From positions 1 through 10,480 of the forward strand of contig JAKAWO010000053.1 in assembly GCA_021827255.1 (NCBI GenBank): a stretch of 10,480 bases of DNA, in the 5' to 3' direction. Below the pieces are notes generated by a model that was given only the letters and a program-made list of their open reading frames with translations, ran no database searches and was not told the DNA's origin. Below, piece by piece: positions 1 through 6,974 of this stretch. A program made the translations under genes and the position numbers. Source of the DNA: Acidobacteriota bacterium. Lineage in GTDB: Bacteria; Acidobacteriota; Terriglobia; UBA7540. Positions within the stretch are counted from its first letter, which is position 1; each line of letters begins with the position of its first letter.

Positions 1-2919
1 CTTCGATCCCTGCGCCATCTTGATTTCAAGCTGCTCGGCCCGCGCCAGATACTCCGGCGTCACCCCGAAGCGCGCCGAGGCAACCTGTTTGATCTTGTGC
101 GCGGCGGATTCACCGTGAATGAGCTCGGCGTAAACGATGGGATCCTCGCCGCCTTCGCCGGTGTTGGATCGGCCTCCGATGCGGTTCATGGCGATGGCGA
201 GCGTGTGCTGGGTTTCCGGGCTGAGCGCTCCCAGGGACATGGCCTGGGTCGAAAAGCGCTTCAGGATGGCTTCCACGGGTTCGACTTCTTCGACTGAGAT
301 CGCTTTCCGCCCGGAGTCGTCGCCGCCGGCGAAGCGGAAGCGAAGAATATCCCGCAGGGTGAGCGGCGCGCGGCCGTCCACTTCCTCGGCGAAGCTTTGG
401 TAGGCTTCCGGGCTGTTATCCCGCGCCGCCTTTTGCAGCTTGCGCACCACTTGGGGTGAAAACGCATGGCGCTCGAAACCGTGCCGGAAGCGATAGAAGC
501 CGCTGAAATCGAGCTTGGAGGCGGGCTTTTCAAACGCCTGTCGGTGCCGCTCGAGCACGCTCGAGGCGAGGTCGTCAAATTCAGCGCCTCCGATCAGCGT
601 TTTCGTTTCAGGGAAGAATTTCTCCGCTATTTCGCGGCCCAACCCAAGGATCTCGAAAAATTTCCCGCCTTGATAGCTGGCCAGAGTGGAGATGCCCATC
701 TTCGACAAGATTTTCATGAGGCCCGCCTCGATGCCCGCCCGGAAATTGTCGAGGGCCTCGGCGGTTGAAAGGTCGCCGAGTTCGCCCTGCCGGGCCAGCT
801 CGGCCACGGTTTCGAGCGCCAGATAGGGGTTGACCGCCGCGGTGCCGTAGCCGATCAGGCACGCCACCTGGTGCGCTTCCCACACCTCGGCCGTTTCGAC
901 GACCAGGTCCACCTTGTTGCCCACCCCTTCGGCGATCAGGCGTTCAACCACGGCGCCCACGGCGACGAGAGCTGGGACGGCAGCCGACTGGGCGTCCACG
1001 CCGCGGTCGGTCAGAATCAAGACGGAGCTGCCCTGCCTGGCTCGCTCCACGCTTTCTTCGACAATGCGGGTAACGGCGCGCGACATTCCCTCCGCGGCTT
1101 CCGCAGCCGGGAACAGGGTTGAGATTCTGGCGGGCTGGAACTTGGCGGCCGCAAGGCGCTCCAGTGCGGCCAGTTCATCATCGAACAACAAGGGCGACTC
1201 CATCCGGATCATGCGCGCGTGCTCCGGCGTTTCGCTCAGCACCGAGTGGCGAGGGCCGATATAGAGACTGAGCGCCATCACCAAAGACTCGCGCAAGGGG
1301 TCAATCGGGGGGTTCGTGACCTGCGCGAACATCTGACGAAAATAGTGATAGATGGGTCGGGGATGGTTGGAAAGCGGGGCCAGAGGCGTGTCATCACCCA
1401 TCGAGCCGACCGGCTCCTTCCGCTCGCCCGCCAGCGGCTTGAGCAGCAGCTCGATGTCCTCTGCGGTGAAACCGGCGGCCCGTTGCGTGGCCACGAAAAG
1501 CTGAGGATCGCGCTCCGCCAAGCGCTCCAACCAACCTTCCGGCCGCGCTAGCTGGGTTTCCGCCGCCTTCAAGCGTGGCAGGAAGATCATGCTCTGACGA
1601 ATCCACTTGAGATATTTCCGTCCGTGGGAGATCTGCCGCTTCACCTGCTCGTTCTTGAAAATTTTGCCGTGCTCGAGGTCCACCAGAAAGATCTGTCCCG
1701 GCCCCAACCGCCCTTTTTCCTTCACGCGCTCGGGCTCGATGGGCAGCACGCCGACCTCGGAGGCTAAGACGACGAGCCCGTCCTGCGTGATGGTGTAACG
1801 CGCCGGTCGCAGGCCATTGCGGTCGAGCGCGGCGCCCACCAGCGCCCCATCGAGAAACGCCATGGCCGCCGGACCGTCCCAGGGCTCCATCAAACAGGAG
1901 TGGTAATGGTAAAAGGCCTTGACATCAACGGGAATTTCCGCCGAACTCTCCCAGGCTTCCGGAATCATCATCAACAGAGCGTGCTGGACGGTGCGGCCGG
2001 AGCGCGTCAGCAGTTCGAGGACGTTATCGAAGCTCGCCGAATCGCTGCCGCCCGGCTGCACGACAGGCTTCAGCCACGCGGCATCGCTTCCCCAAACGGG
2101 ATGTTCGAGCACGGCTTCGCGCGCCTTCATCCAGTTTCGGTTGCCGAGCAGCGTATTGATCTCCCCGTTGTGCGCCACCAGCCGGAAGGGCTGCGCCAGG
2201 AACCAGCTCGGCGAGGTGTTGGTGCTGTATCGCTGATGAAACAGCGCGGCGGAAGTTTGGAACTCTGGGTCGGCCAGGTCCCGGTAGAAAACGCCTAGTT
2301 GGGCAGGCGCCAGCAGGCCCTTATAAACAATGTTGCGGGACGAAAAGGAGGAAATGTAACAGCCGCTCATGCCAGCATCCAAGAGGCGCCGCTCGATTTC
2401 CTTGCGTGTCAGGTAGAGCGCCTGCTCGAGCTCCCGCTGCTGGTCGGATGGCTGGGCAATCAAAAGGTGCCAAATGGATGGCTGGGTTTCGCGGGCTTGA
2501 GGCCCAAGCGCAAACTCGTCGAGCGGAACGTGGCGCCAGCCAGCCAGGAATAGACCCCGATCGCGTACCACCTCCTCCGCCATGAACATGGCGCGAGCGC
2601 GCTCAACGCCGGCCTGCGGTAAAAAGAAAACTCCGACCGCAATTTTCCACTCGGGACGGAAACCCGAATTCAGGCGAGAGGCTTCACGGGCGAAGAAGGC
2701 TTGCGGGAGCGCTGTCGAGATGCCCGCGCCGTCGCCGCTTGAGCCATCGGCATCCACGCCGCCGCGGTGGGTGAGTCGGCCGAGCGCCTGGAGAGCCTGC
2801 TCCACGACGCGGTGCGAAGGTGGCTGGCCAAGCTGAGCCACAAATCCCGTCCCGCAGGCGTCGTGCTCCTCCCGCCGGTAAAGACCTTTACAATCATCAC
2901 CTTCCGACTCTCGCGCCAT
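1..2919 (-). CDS. gltB: Glutamate synthase (GOGAT) large subunit, 3' part missing
   Basis: Class II amidotransferase and FMN/iron-sulfur subunit that makes two glutamates from glutamine and 2-oxoglutarate in the cytoplasm. The minus strand reads open for 973 codons and runs off the left edge, so about a third of the protein is missing. The N-terminus has DACGTGF, whose Cys22 would become the N-terminal nucleophile after a 21-residue propeptide is removed. The glutaminase domain follows: THRGG and SGDGAG near 50-65, HQRYSTNT near 225, AHNGEINTLLGNRNWM near 250, PGGSDS near 290, and DRNGLRPARY near 365. A central domain spans roughly 460-760. The start of the FMN domain shows STQAMSLGALS near 893 and NTGEGGEDP near 920. 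The 3Fe-4S cysteines lie beyond the window. The start is uncertain: ATG at 2919 has only a weak AGG upstream, and an in-frame ATG at 2964 would add 15 residues. No neighbouring gltD is visible. Confidence 0.96.
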   Translation of the reverse strand, partial: MARESEGDDCKGLYRREEHDACGTGFVAQLGQPPSHRVVEQALQALGRLTHRGGVDADGSSGDGAGISTALPQAFFAREASRLNSGFRPEWKIAVGVFFLPQAGVERARAMFMAEEVVRDRGLFLAGWRHVPLDEFALGPQARETQPSIWHLLIAQPSDQQRELEQALYLTRKEIERRLLDAGMSGCYISSFSSRNIVYKGLLAPAQLGVFYRDLADPEFQTSAALFHQRYSTNTSPSWFLAQPFRLVAHNGEINTLLGNRNWMKAREAVLEHPVWGSDAAWLKPVVQPGGSDSASFDNVLELLTRSGRTVQHALLMMIPEAWESSAEIPVDVKAFYHYHSCLMEPWDGPAAMAFLDGALVGAALDRNGLRPARYTITQDGLVVLASEVGVLPIEPERVKEKGRLGPGQIFLVDLEHGKIFKNEQVKRQISHGRKYLKWIRQSMIFLPRLKAAETQLARPEGWLERLAERDPQLFVATQRAAGFTAEDIELLLKPLAGERKEPVGSMGDDTPLAPLSNHPRPIYHYFRQMFAQVTNPPIDPLRESLVMALSLYIGPRHSVLSETPEHARMIRMESPLLFDDELAALERLAAAKFQPARISTLFPAAEAAEGMSRAVTRIVEESVERARQGSSVLILTDRGVDAQSAAVPALVAVGAVVERLIAEGVGNKVDLVVETAEVWEAHQVACLIGYGTAAVNPYLALETVAELARQGELGDLSTAEALDNFRAGIEAGLMKILSKMGISTLASYQGGKFFEILGLGREIAEKFFPETKTLIGGAEFDDLASSVLERHRQAFEKPASKLDFSGFYRFRHGFERHAFSPQVVRKLQKAARDNSPEAYQSFAEEVDGRAPLTLRDILRFRFAGGDDSGRKAISVEEVEPVEAILKRFSTQAMSLGALSPETQHTLAIAMNRIGGRSNTGEGGEDPIVYAELIHGESAAHKIKQVASARFGVTPEYLARAEQLEIKMAQGSK

Positions 2920-3199
2920 AATTCGCCTGAACCGACACTGCCCCTTTTCTGGATAGAACCTCATTTTGACGTGCGCGGCCCTGCGTGTTAAATCAATACT
3001 TTTTATGCAAACCATAAACAGGACAGTCGGCCGCCGGTTCGGAGCCCGATTGGCTGGCAGCACTCGACAAAAGGGGCCCTCCGCGCGAGCGCCCTTCGGA
3101 ACGCGGCAAGGGCCGGAGCGTCTTCGTGGATAGGTTCTTGTGGGATACGATGATAATGTACGATTGATTAAAAGCCGATATGCAGTGAGGAGGTGGGGA

Positions 3200-3715
3200 G
3201 TGCCTTCCCTTCGCCGTTTGATAGGTCTAGCGTCCTGCGCCGGAACGCTTATGGCAGCAACTGCGTGCGGGCCAAAGGCAGTTTCGCATGTGGACGAGCG
3301 GGCCGTAGAGGAAAGCCTGATTCGTTCCGCCGACCAGAGCTGCCAGCGGGCCGCGCAATCAAAAACCGCGGAGCGAATGATCAACTGTTACACCCAAAAT
3401 GCACTCTGGATAATCCCTCACATGCCGCCCGCGAAGGGCCACGACGCGATCCTAACGGCTTGGCGCGATTTGTTCCTCCAATCGTCGTTCGCCTTGACTT
3501 GGCGGACCACAGAGATCATCGCCGCGCATTCAGGCGAAATCGGCTATTCGCTCTGCACTTACCGGCTTACGGCCCGGTTCAAGAATTCCAAGCAGCCTAT
3601 CACGGACCAGGGCGATGGCCTTGCCGTGTGGAAAAGGCAGCCGGACGGAAAATGGAAAATGGCGGCGGATGTCCTCAGTTCGAATCCTCCCGCGTCAAAT
3701 GCCTCCACCCGCTAG
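3200..3715 (+). CDS. Putative lipoprotein with NTF2-like (DUF4440/SnoaL-type) domain
   Basis: 171 aa from a GTG start. I chose GTG 3200 because AGGAGG (3188-3193) sits six bases upstream and the protein then begins with a compact signal, MPSLRRLIGL, ending in a lipobox-like ATAC at Cys23. An in-frame GTG at 3140 would put 20 extra residues before it. After the lipid anchor, residues 34-160 resemble the DUF4440/SnoaL NTF2-like fold: an early helix, then YTQNALWIIPHMPPAKGHD, a WRDLF helix, and the strands SGEIGYSLCTYRLT and GLAVWKRQPDGKWKMAADV, the usual closing WKxQPDGKWK pattern. Proteins of this type form cone-shaped pockets and have varied or unknown substrates, so no function is assigned. 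The gene diverges from gltB and converges on the yvcK-type gene 65 bp downstream. A shadow ORF in another frame (3193-3957) lacks domain sense. Confidence 0.8.
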   Translation: MPSLRRLIGLASCAGTLMAATACGPKAVSHVDERAVEESLIRSADQSCQRAAQSKTAERMINCYTQNALWIIPHMPPAKGHDAILTAWRDLFLQSSFALTWRTTEIIAAHSGEIGYSLCTYRLTARFKNSKQPITDQGDGLAVWKRQPDGKWKMAADVLSSNPPASNASTR

Positions 3716-3780
3716 CCGCCCTGGCTGTCGGCGTGCGGATGGGCCGCCCAACGACCTGGACGGTCCACGTTTTAGAGATT

Positions 3781-4767
3781 CTAACGGCCAGTGGAAGCCA
3801 AGCTGAGGACATGGCGGGCAAGAGCGCGCGGATTGTGGCGCGCAACATAGTCCTGCTCCATCACCAACGGGGCGCAGGCCGGTTTGATTCCCAGAGCCTG
3901 AATGGCATCGAGGTCGTTGGCCACCGGCTCCGCCCCTTCCGCCGCGTATCGGCGTAGCAGTTCGGCAGACAACGGTTCGGTATTGAAAACCCCGTAGTGG
4001 AATAGATTGCCGCCAGCATGCTCGATCAGGGCGCGAAGATGGTCAGCGGCGCTGTAGCCGGTGGTTTCACCCGGCTGGGTCATCAAGTTGGCGATATAAA
4101 CCTTGCGCGCTCGCGACCGCTCGATCCTTTCCACGATGCCGCGGACCAGCAGGTTGGGAATCAGCGACGTATAGAGCGACCCCGGACCGAGTGTAATTAA
4201 GTCTGCCCCTTCGAGTGCGCCCAATGTTTCGGCGAGCGGCTCGCAGTCTTCCGGCACGATGGAAAGCCGCCGTATCGGAGTCGTCGTGCTGCTGATGGCG
4301 GCCTCGCCGTCCACGCTGCGGCCGTTGGCGAGCAAAGCACGCAAGCGGACGTCGTCTAACGTCGAGGGGAAGATTTCCCCCCGCACGGCCAGGATTTCAC
4401 TGGCAGACCGCACCGCCTTGGCGAAATCACCGGTGAGGTCCGTGAGGGCGGTGAGGAAGAGATTGCCAAAGCTATGTCCGCGCAATCCCAGGCCGCGCGA
4501 AAACCTGTATTGGAAAACTCGCGTCAGGATTTGCTCGTCTTCCGCTAGCGCCACCAGGCAGTTGCGAATGTCGCCCGGTGGGAGCATTCCAAATTCCCGA
4601 CGCAACCGGCCCGAACTGCCCCCTTCGTCGGTCACCGTAACTACAGCCGTTAGGCGGGAAATGGCTGGTTGGAGGGGCTGATGGGATGGAAAAACGATGA
4701 CGTGGGCCTTGAGGCCGCGCAGGAGGGCCGCCAAGCCGGTGCCGCCGCCAATACTCACAACCTTCAC
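3781..4767 (-). CDS. yvcK: YvcK/CofD-like protein (gluconeogenesis factor family)
   Basis: 328 aa from GTG 4767; GGGAG lies about ten bases upstream. The family binds UDP-sugars and is needed for growth on gluconeogenic carbon and for cell-wall precursor supply in Bacillus and mycobacteria. It shares the CofD (2-phospho-L-lactate transferase) fold, but I see no F420 genes here. Landmarks: N-terminal GGGTGL (7-12), DEGGSSGRLRREF (48-59), PPGDIRN (63-69), GHSFGNLF (97-104), GPGSLYTSLIPNLLV (194-208), IANLMTQPGETTGYSAADHL (225-244) and NLFHYGVFN (254-262). Between GLK (18-20) and AVVTVTDEGG (41-50) there are about 20 residues where Bacillus YvcK, as I recall it, has about six. I remember similar longer forms from Acidobacteriota. 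The gene lies 73 bp downstream of the TPR gene on the same strand, so cotranscription is possible unless the hairpin between them terminates. Confidence 0.92.
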   Translation of the reverse strand: MKVVSIGGGTGLAALLRGLKAHVIVFPSHQPLQPAISRLTAVVTVTDEGGSSGRLRREFGMLPPGDIRNCLVALAEDEQILTRVFQYRFSRGLGLRGHSFGNLFLTALTDLTGDFAKAVRSASEILAVRGEIFPSTLDDVRLRALLANGRSVDGEAAISSTTTPIRRLSIVPEDCEPLAETLGALEGADLITLGPGSLYTSLIPNLLVRGIVERIERSRARKVYIANLMTQPGETTGYSAADHLRALIEHAGGNLFHYGVFNTEPLSAELLRRYAAEGAEPVANDLDAIQALGIKPACAPLVMEQDYVARHNPRALARHVLSLASTGR

Positions 4768-4819
4768 TATCCGGAAACTCCCAGACGCCGACTACGGGCG
4801 GCCATCGGAAGATGGAGAG

Positions 4820-4856
4820 AAAAAATTGGAAGCGGCGGCCTTATGAAATTCCGCCG
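4820..4856 (-). terminator. Possible intrinsic terminator between the TPR gene and yvcK
   Basis: On the minus strand CGGCGG (4856-4851) can pair with CCGCCG (4838-4833) around a 12-base loop that contains the TAA stop of the TPR gene. Six T residues follow at 4825-4820, seven bases after the stem. The stem is GC-rich but short and the T run is displaced, so this may be a weak or partial terminator, or chance. Confidence 0.3.
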
Positions 4857-5524
4857 GCCAAAAGCTGCTGGAAGCGGGGTTCACGGGAAAGAGCCTGGAA
4901 ATCCACGTCTCGGCGGGCCAGAATCCGGTTTCCCGCCCGCAACTGAATGGCGGCTCGCAAGTGGGTGAGCGCTTGCTCAGTCTCGCCTTGCAATGCGTAA
5001 GCGGCTCCCAGAGCGTATTGCACATGCTCACGGCCGGGCCCTAATTTATCGGACTTGCTCAAGTGCTCGACCGCCAAGCCAAGCTGCCGGCTGTTCAACG
5101 CTGCAATCCCTTGCAAGTAATGCTCTTCGGCCGTTCGAATCACAGGGGTCTCGCGGCCCATCCGTTGCTCGCATAGGCGAAGGTGGATGCGAGCTCGGTC
5201 CGCAACTTCCCGAGCCGGGTGGCGGGTGAGGTTTTGGAAGATTTCCGCCGCTTTTTGATAGCTTCCTTTCTGGAATTGGCGGACACCGACCTCAAAATCC
5301 CGCAGCGCAATCTGATAGGCCACCTGCTCAGCGCTCGGCACCTTGCGCAATCGAACCGGCGTAAGCCCCGAATGAGTCGGCTTTGTGACCGACCGTTTAG
5401 CGGCGTGCGCCCTCGAGGAGGCGTAAACCCCACCCCCAACTCGGAGCCTTCGGCCCGTTCGCTGGGCTTTGCCGCCCCTCGCCGAAACCCCTGCTGTCCC
5501 TTTTCTTTGGATTCGCTTAAGCAT
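4841..5524 (-). CDS. Tetratricopeptide-repeat protein with basic N-terminal tail
   Basis: 227 aa. ATG 5524 is preceded by AAGGA six bases upstream, which supports the start. Residues 1-60 are rich in Arg, Lys and Gly with no hydrophobic stretch, so this is not a signal peptide; a disordered or nucleic-acid-binding tail is possible. Residues 68-115 (AYQIALRDFEVGVRQFQKG, then YQKAAEIFQNL) and 134-200 (EEHYLQGIAALNSRQLGLAVEHL, then ALGAAYALQGETEQALTHLRAAI) have the helix pairs and small/large residue spacing of TPR units. The ending LARRDVDFQALSREPRFQQLL is a common C-terminal cap in TPR proteins. TPRs mediate protein contacts; the partner is unknown. The gene may be read together with the yvcK-type gene behind it and has a plausible promoter of its own. 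Confidence 0.8.
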   Translation of the reverse strand: MLKRIQRKGTAGVSARGGKAQRTGRRLRVGGGVYASSRAHAAKRSVTKPTHSGLTPVRLRKVPSAEQVAYQIALRDFEVGVRQFQKGSYQKAAEIFQNLTRHPAREVADRARIHLRLCEQRMGRETPVIRTAEEHYLQGIAALNSRQLGLAVEHLSKSDKLGPGREHVQYALGAAYALQGETEQALTHLRAAIQLRAGNRILARRDVDFQALSREPRFQQLLAGGIS

Positions 5525-5551
5525 AGTTCCTTCAATAAGTTAACTATCATC

Positions 5552-5572
5552 AGGCCAATTCTGTACTGGCCT
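5552..5572. repeat. Perfect 6-bp inverted repeat in the TPR gene leader
   Basis: AGGCCA (5552-5557) and TGGCCT (5567-5572) are perfect complements with a nine-base spacer. They lie between the proposed TPR promoter and its start codon, so they could be an operator half-site pair or a small hairpin in the 5' leader. The arms are short and chance is possible. Confidence 0.35.
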
Positions 5573-5582
5573 TCAAATATCA

Positions 5583-5612
5583 ATAGTAACAGAGTTCCGC
5601 GCTCACAGTCAA
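5583..5612 (-). promoter_or_regulatory. Candidate sigma70-type promoter for the TPR gene
   Basis: On the minus strand TTGACT (5612-5607) matches five of six bases of the -35 consensus. TACTAT (5588-5583) matches four of six of the -10, with an 18-base spacer. Transcription would start near 5576 and give a leader of about 50 bases before ATG 5524. Confidence 0.45.
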
Positions 5613-5782
5613 ATTGCGGGCAGCCGAGCAAGTAGGCAAAGATCGCTTGCGAATCCGCTTAATCGAGCCAAACGCGGTGGCGCGGGGGCGTCAGAACCCG
5701 GCCGAGTTATGGGCGCCTCAGTCATCCCCGCCACGCACTTCCTCTGCCTAAAGCGCCGGAAACGCTCGGGTCACGCAAAACC

Positions 5783-5812
5783 TTGCCGACATGGGTCCTG
5801 GAGTGTTAAGAT
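5783..5812 (+). promoter_or_regulatory. Candidate extended -10 promoter giving a leaderless transcript
   Basis: TTGCCG (5783-5788) is a fair -35. After 18 bases comes TAAGAT (5807-5812), preceded by TG and one base (5804-5806), the extended -10 signature. Seven bases (5813-5819) separate the -10 from the A of ATG 5820. Since transcription normally starts about six to eight bases after the -10, the first transcribed base should be at or next to the start codon of the small ORF. There is also no Shine-Dalgarno sequence before that ATG, which fits a leaderless start. Confidence 0.5.
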
Positions 5813-5819
5813 GGTAGCA

Positions 5820-5897
5820 ATGCGCGATCACTCAGAAGCTGTCTTGCCCCGCACCGCTACAGTCCAAAGCATTCTCGCTTGTTGTTGCTGTCGTTAA
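5820..5897 (+). CDS. Polycysteine leader peptide (25 aa), predicted leaderless
   Basis: ATG 5820 to TAA 5897 encodes a 25-residue peptide beginning MRDHSEAVLPRTATV and ending CCCCR, with consecutive Cys codons TGT TGT TGC TGT at 5880-5891 just before the final Arg and stop. It lies 74 bp upstream of a thiosulfate sulfurtransferase gene on the same strand. Known relatives in design are the leaderless polycysteine ORFs of mycobacteria, which act as cysteine-responsive attenuators of sulfur genes: ribosomes slow on the Cys codons when Cys-tRNA is scarce and downstream expression rises. What I see is the Cys run, its place at the end of the ORF, the promoter spacing and the sulfur-gene neighbour. 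That it regulates by stalling is inference. The ORF stays open upstream in the same frame to 5709, but that part contains the promoter and I reject it as coding. Confidence 0.65.
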   Translation: MRDHSEAVLPRTATVQSILACCCCR

Positions 5898-5961
5898 CAG
5901 GCCCCTCATTTATTCATCCGGCTTCGATAACTTAAATGATTATTGAGATAGCATAAGGAGG
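5888..5961 (+). promoter_or_regulatory. Possible attenuator between the Cys leader and the sulfurtransferase
   Basis: Three pairings are visible in the RNA. (a) CTGT (5888-5891, in the Cys codons) with ACAG (5897-5900) around a five-base loop. (b) CTCA (5905-5908), TA (5911-5912) and TCAT (5914-5917) with TGAG (5944-5947), TA (5941-5942) and ATGA (5936-5939), an imperfect hairpin ending seven bases before the ribosome site. (c) CCTCATT (5904-5910), which differs by one base from the exact complement of the ribosome site AAGGAGG (5955-5961). Pairings b and c use the same bases and exclude each other, a layout suited to translational attenuation. No T-tract terminator is present. Individual pairings are short and no folding energy was calculated. 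Confidence 0.3.
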
Positions 5962-5971
5962 CTGATAGACC

Positions 5972-6829
5972 ATGAGCGAATACGAACATCCGGAAGTTTT
6001 AGTGGTCACTGATTGGGTGGCCGGTCACGTGGACGATCCCAAAGTGCGGTTGGTGGAAGTGGATGTGGACACCAGCGCCTACGAAAAGGGTCACCTCAAG
6101 AACGCGGTGGCTTGGAATTGGACCTCGCAGCTCCAGGACAACGTTCGCCGCGATGTGCTGGGCCAGCGGCAGTTCGAGGAACTTTGCAGCAACTCGGGCA
6201 TTGCGAGCGACACCATCCTCATCCTTTATGGCGACAACAACAACTGGTTTGCGGCTTATGCGCTGTGGCAGTGCAAATATTTTGGCCACAAGGACGTGCG
6301 GCTGATGAACGGGGGACGGAAAAAGTGGGAACTGGAGGGGCGTTCTTTCACGACCGACGTCCCGAATTTTCCCCGGACAAATTACAAAGCTGCCCCTCCC
6401 GATGAAAGCATCCGCGCGCGCCGCGAGCAGATCTTTAGCATCCTGGACCAAAGGAACGCCTACTTGGTGGATGTCCGGTCCACCGATGAGTTCACCGGCA
6501 AGATCATCGCGCCGGCCGGGATGACGGAAACCGCCCAGCGGGGCGGCCACATCCCCACCGCGGTGAACATCCCCTGGTCCAAAGCGGTCAACGAGGACGG
6601 AACCTTCAAGAATTACGACGAGCTGGCCAAACTGTATGGCTCTCTCGGCGTAAAGTCCGACAAAGAGACGGTGGCCTATTGCCGCATCGGGGAGCGTAGC
6701 TCGCACACTTGGTTCGTACTAAAGTATCTGCTCGGTTTCGGGAAGGTTCGCAACTACGACGGAAGCTGGACGGAATGGGGCAACTTGGTGGATGCGCCCA
6801 TCGAGAAAGGCGAAGCCGCGCGAGCCTAA
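5972..6829 (+). CDS. Thiosulfate sulfurtransferase (two-domain rhodanese, CysA2-like)
   Basis: 285 aa, from ATG 5972 with a strong AAGGAGG (5955-5961) ten bases upstream. Two rhodanese domains are seen. The N-terminal one (about 8-128) is inactive: where the active loop would be it has LYGDNNNWFAAYALW (85-99) with no cysteine. The C-terminal one (about 148-278) has VDVRSTDEF (167-174), GGHIPTAVNIPW (191-202) and the active loop YCRIGERSS (236-244) with the persulfide-carrying Cys237. CR-x-G loops are typical of thiosulfate-specific rhodaneses, in contrast to the CGSGVTA loop of mercaptopyruvate sulfurtransferases. The loop and the ending NYDGSWTEWGN closely resemble mycobacterial CysA2/CysA3 as I remember them. 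The enzyme moves sulfane sulfur from thiosulfate to a thiol or cyanide acceptor in the cytoplasm. It follows the polycysteine leader, so control by cysteine supply is likely, and may be cotranscribed with the CADD gene. Confidence 0.93.
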   Translation: MSEYEHPEVLVVTDWVAGHVDDPKVRLVEVDVDTSAYEKGHLKNAVAWNWTSQLQDNVRRDVLGQRQFEELCSNSGIASDTILILYGDNNNWFAAYALWQCKYFGHKDVRLMNGGRKKWELEGRSFTTDVPNFPRTNYKAAPPDESIRARREQIFSILDQRNAYLVDVRSTDEFTGKIIAPAGMTETAQRGGHIPTAVNIPWSKAVNEDGTFKNYDELAKLYGSLGVKSDKETVAYCRIGERSSHTWFVLKYLLGFGKVRNYDGSWTEWGNLVDAPIEKGEAARA

Positions 6830-6884
6830 GCGTAACCGGCCCGTGCGACAACTTGGCGGAGCAGCTTAGGCGCATCGGCGTGGC

Positions 6885-6920
6885 GGATGGCGATAGATCT
6901 CGCACGCTGAGACGCCATCC
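6885..6920 (+). repeat. Strong intergenic hairpin between sulfurtransferase and CADD genes
   Basis: GGATGGCG (6885-6892) is a perfect complement of CGCCATCC (6913-6920). Inside, TCTC (6898-6901) pairs with GAGA (6909-6912) around a seven-base loop, leaving a five-base bulge on the 5' side only. The result is a 12-bp stem 55 bases before the CADD start codon. No T tract follows on the plus strand, so it is not a classical terminator. It may be an mRNA processing or stability element. Confidence 0.5.
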
Positions 6921-6974
6921 AACGCTGGCGACACGAGGAGTCCTATCAAAATTATCGGACCCCGAGGAGGCAAA

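Noticed and set aside
2985..3020. AT-rich patch upstream of gltB as its promoter
   Set aside because: It is the only AT-rich island in the gap and may well hold the promoter, but no -35/-10 pair with acceptable spacing could be read, so no site is called.
3193..3957. A 254-codon plus-strand ORF overlapping the lipoprotein gene and the end of yvcK
   Set aside because: Its translation is Arg/Gly/Pro-rich with no family pattern, and it overlaps the lipoprotein frame, which has a signal peptide, a ribosome site and domain sense. It is a GC-rich shadow.
5999..6706. A 235-codon minus-strand ORF opposite the sulfurtransferase
   Set aside because: Antisense shadow produced by codon bias of the rhodanese gene; the product has no recognisable domain.
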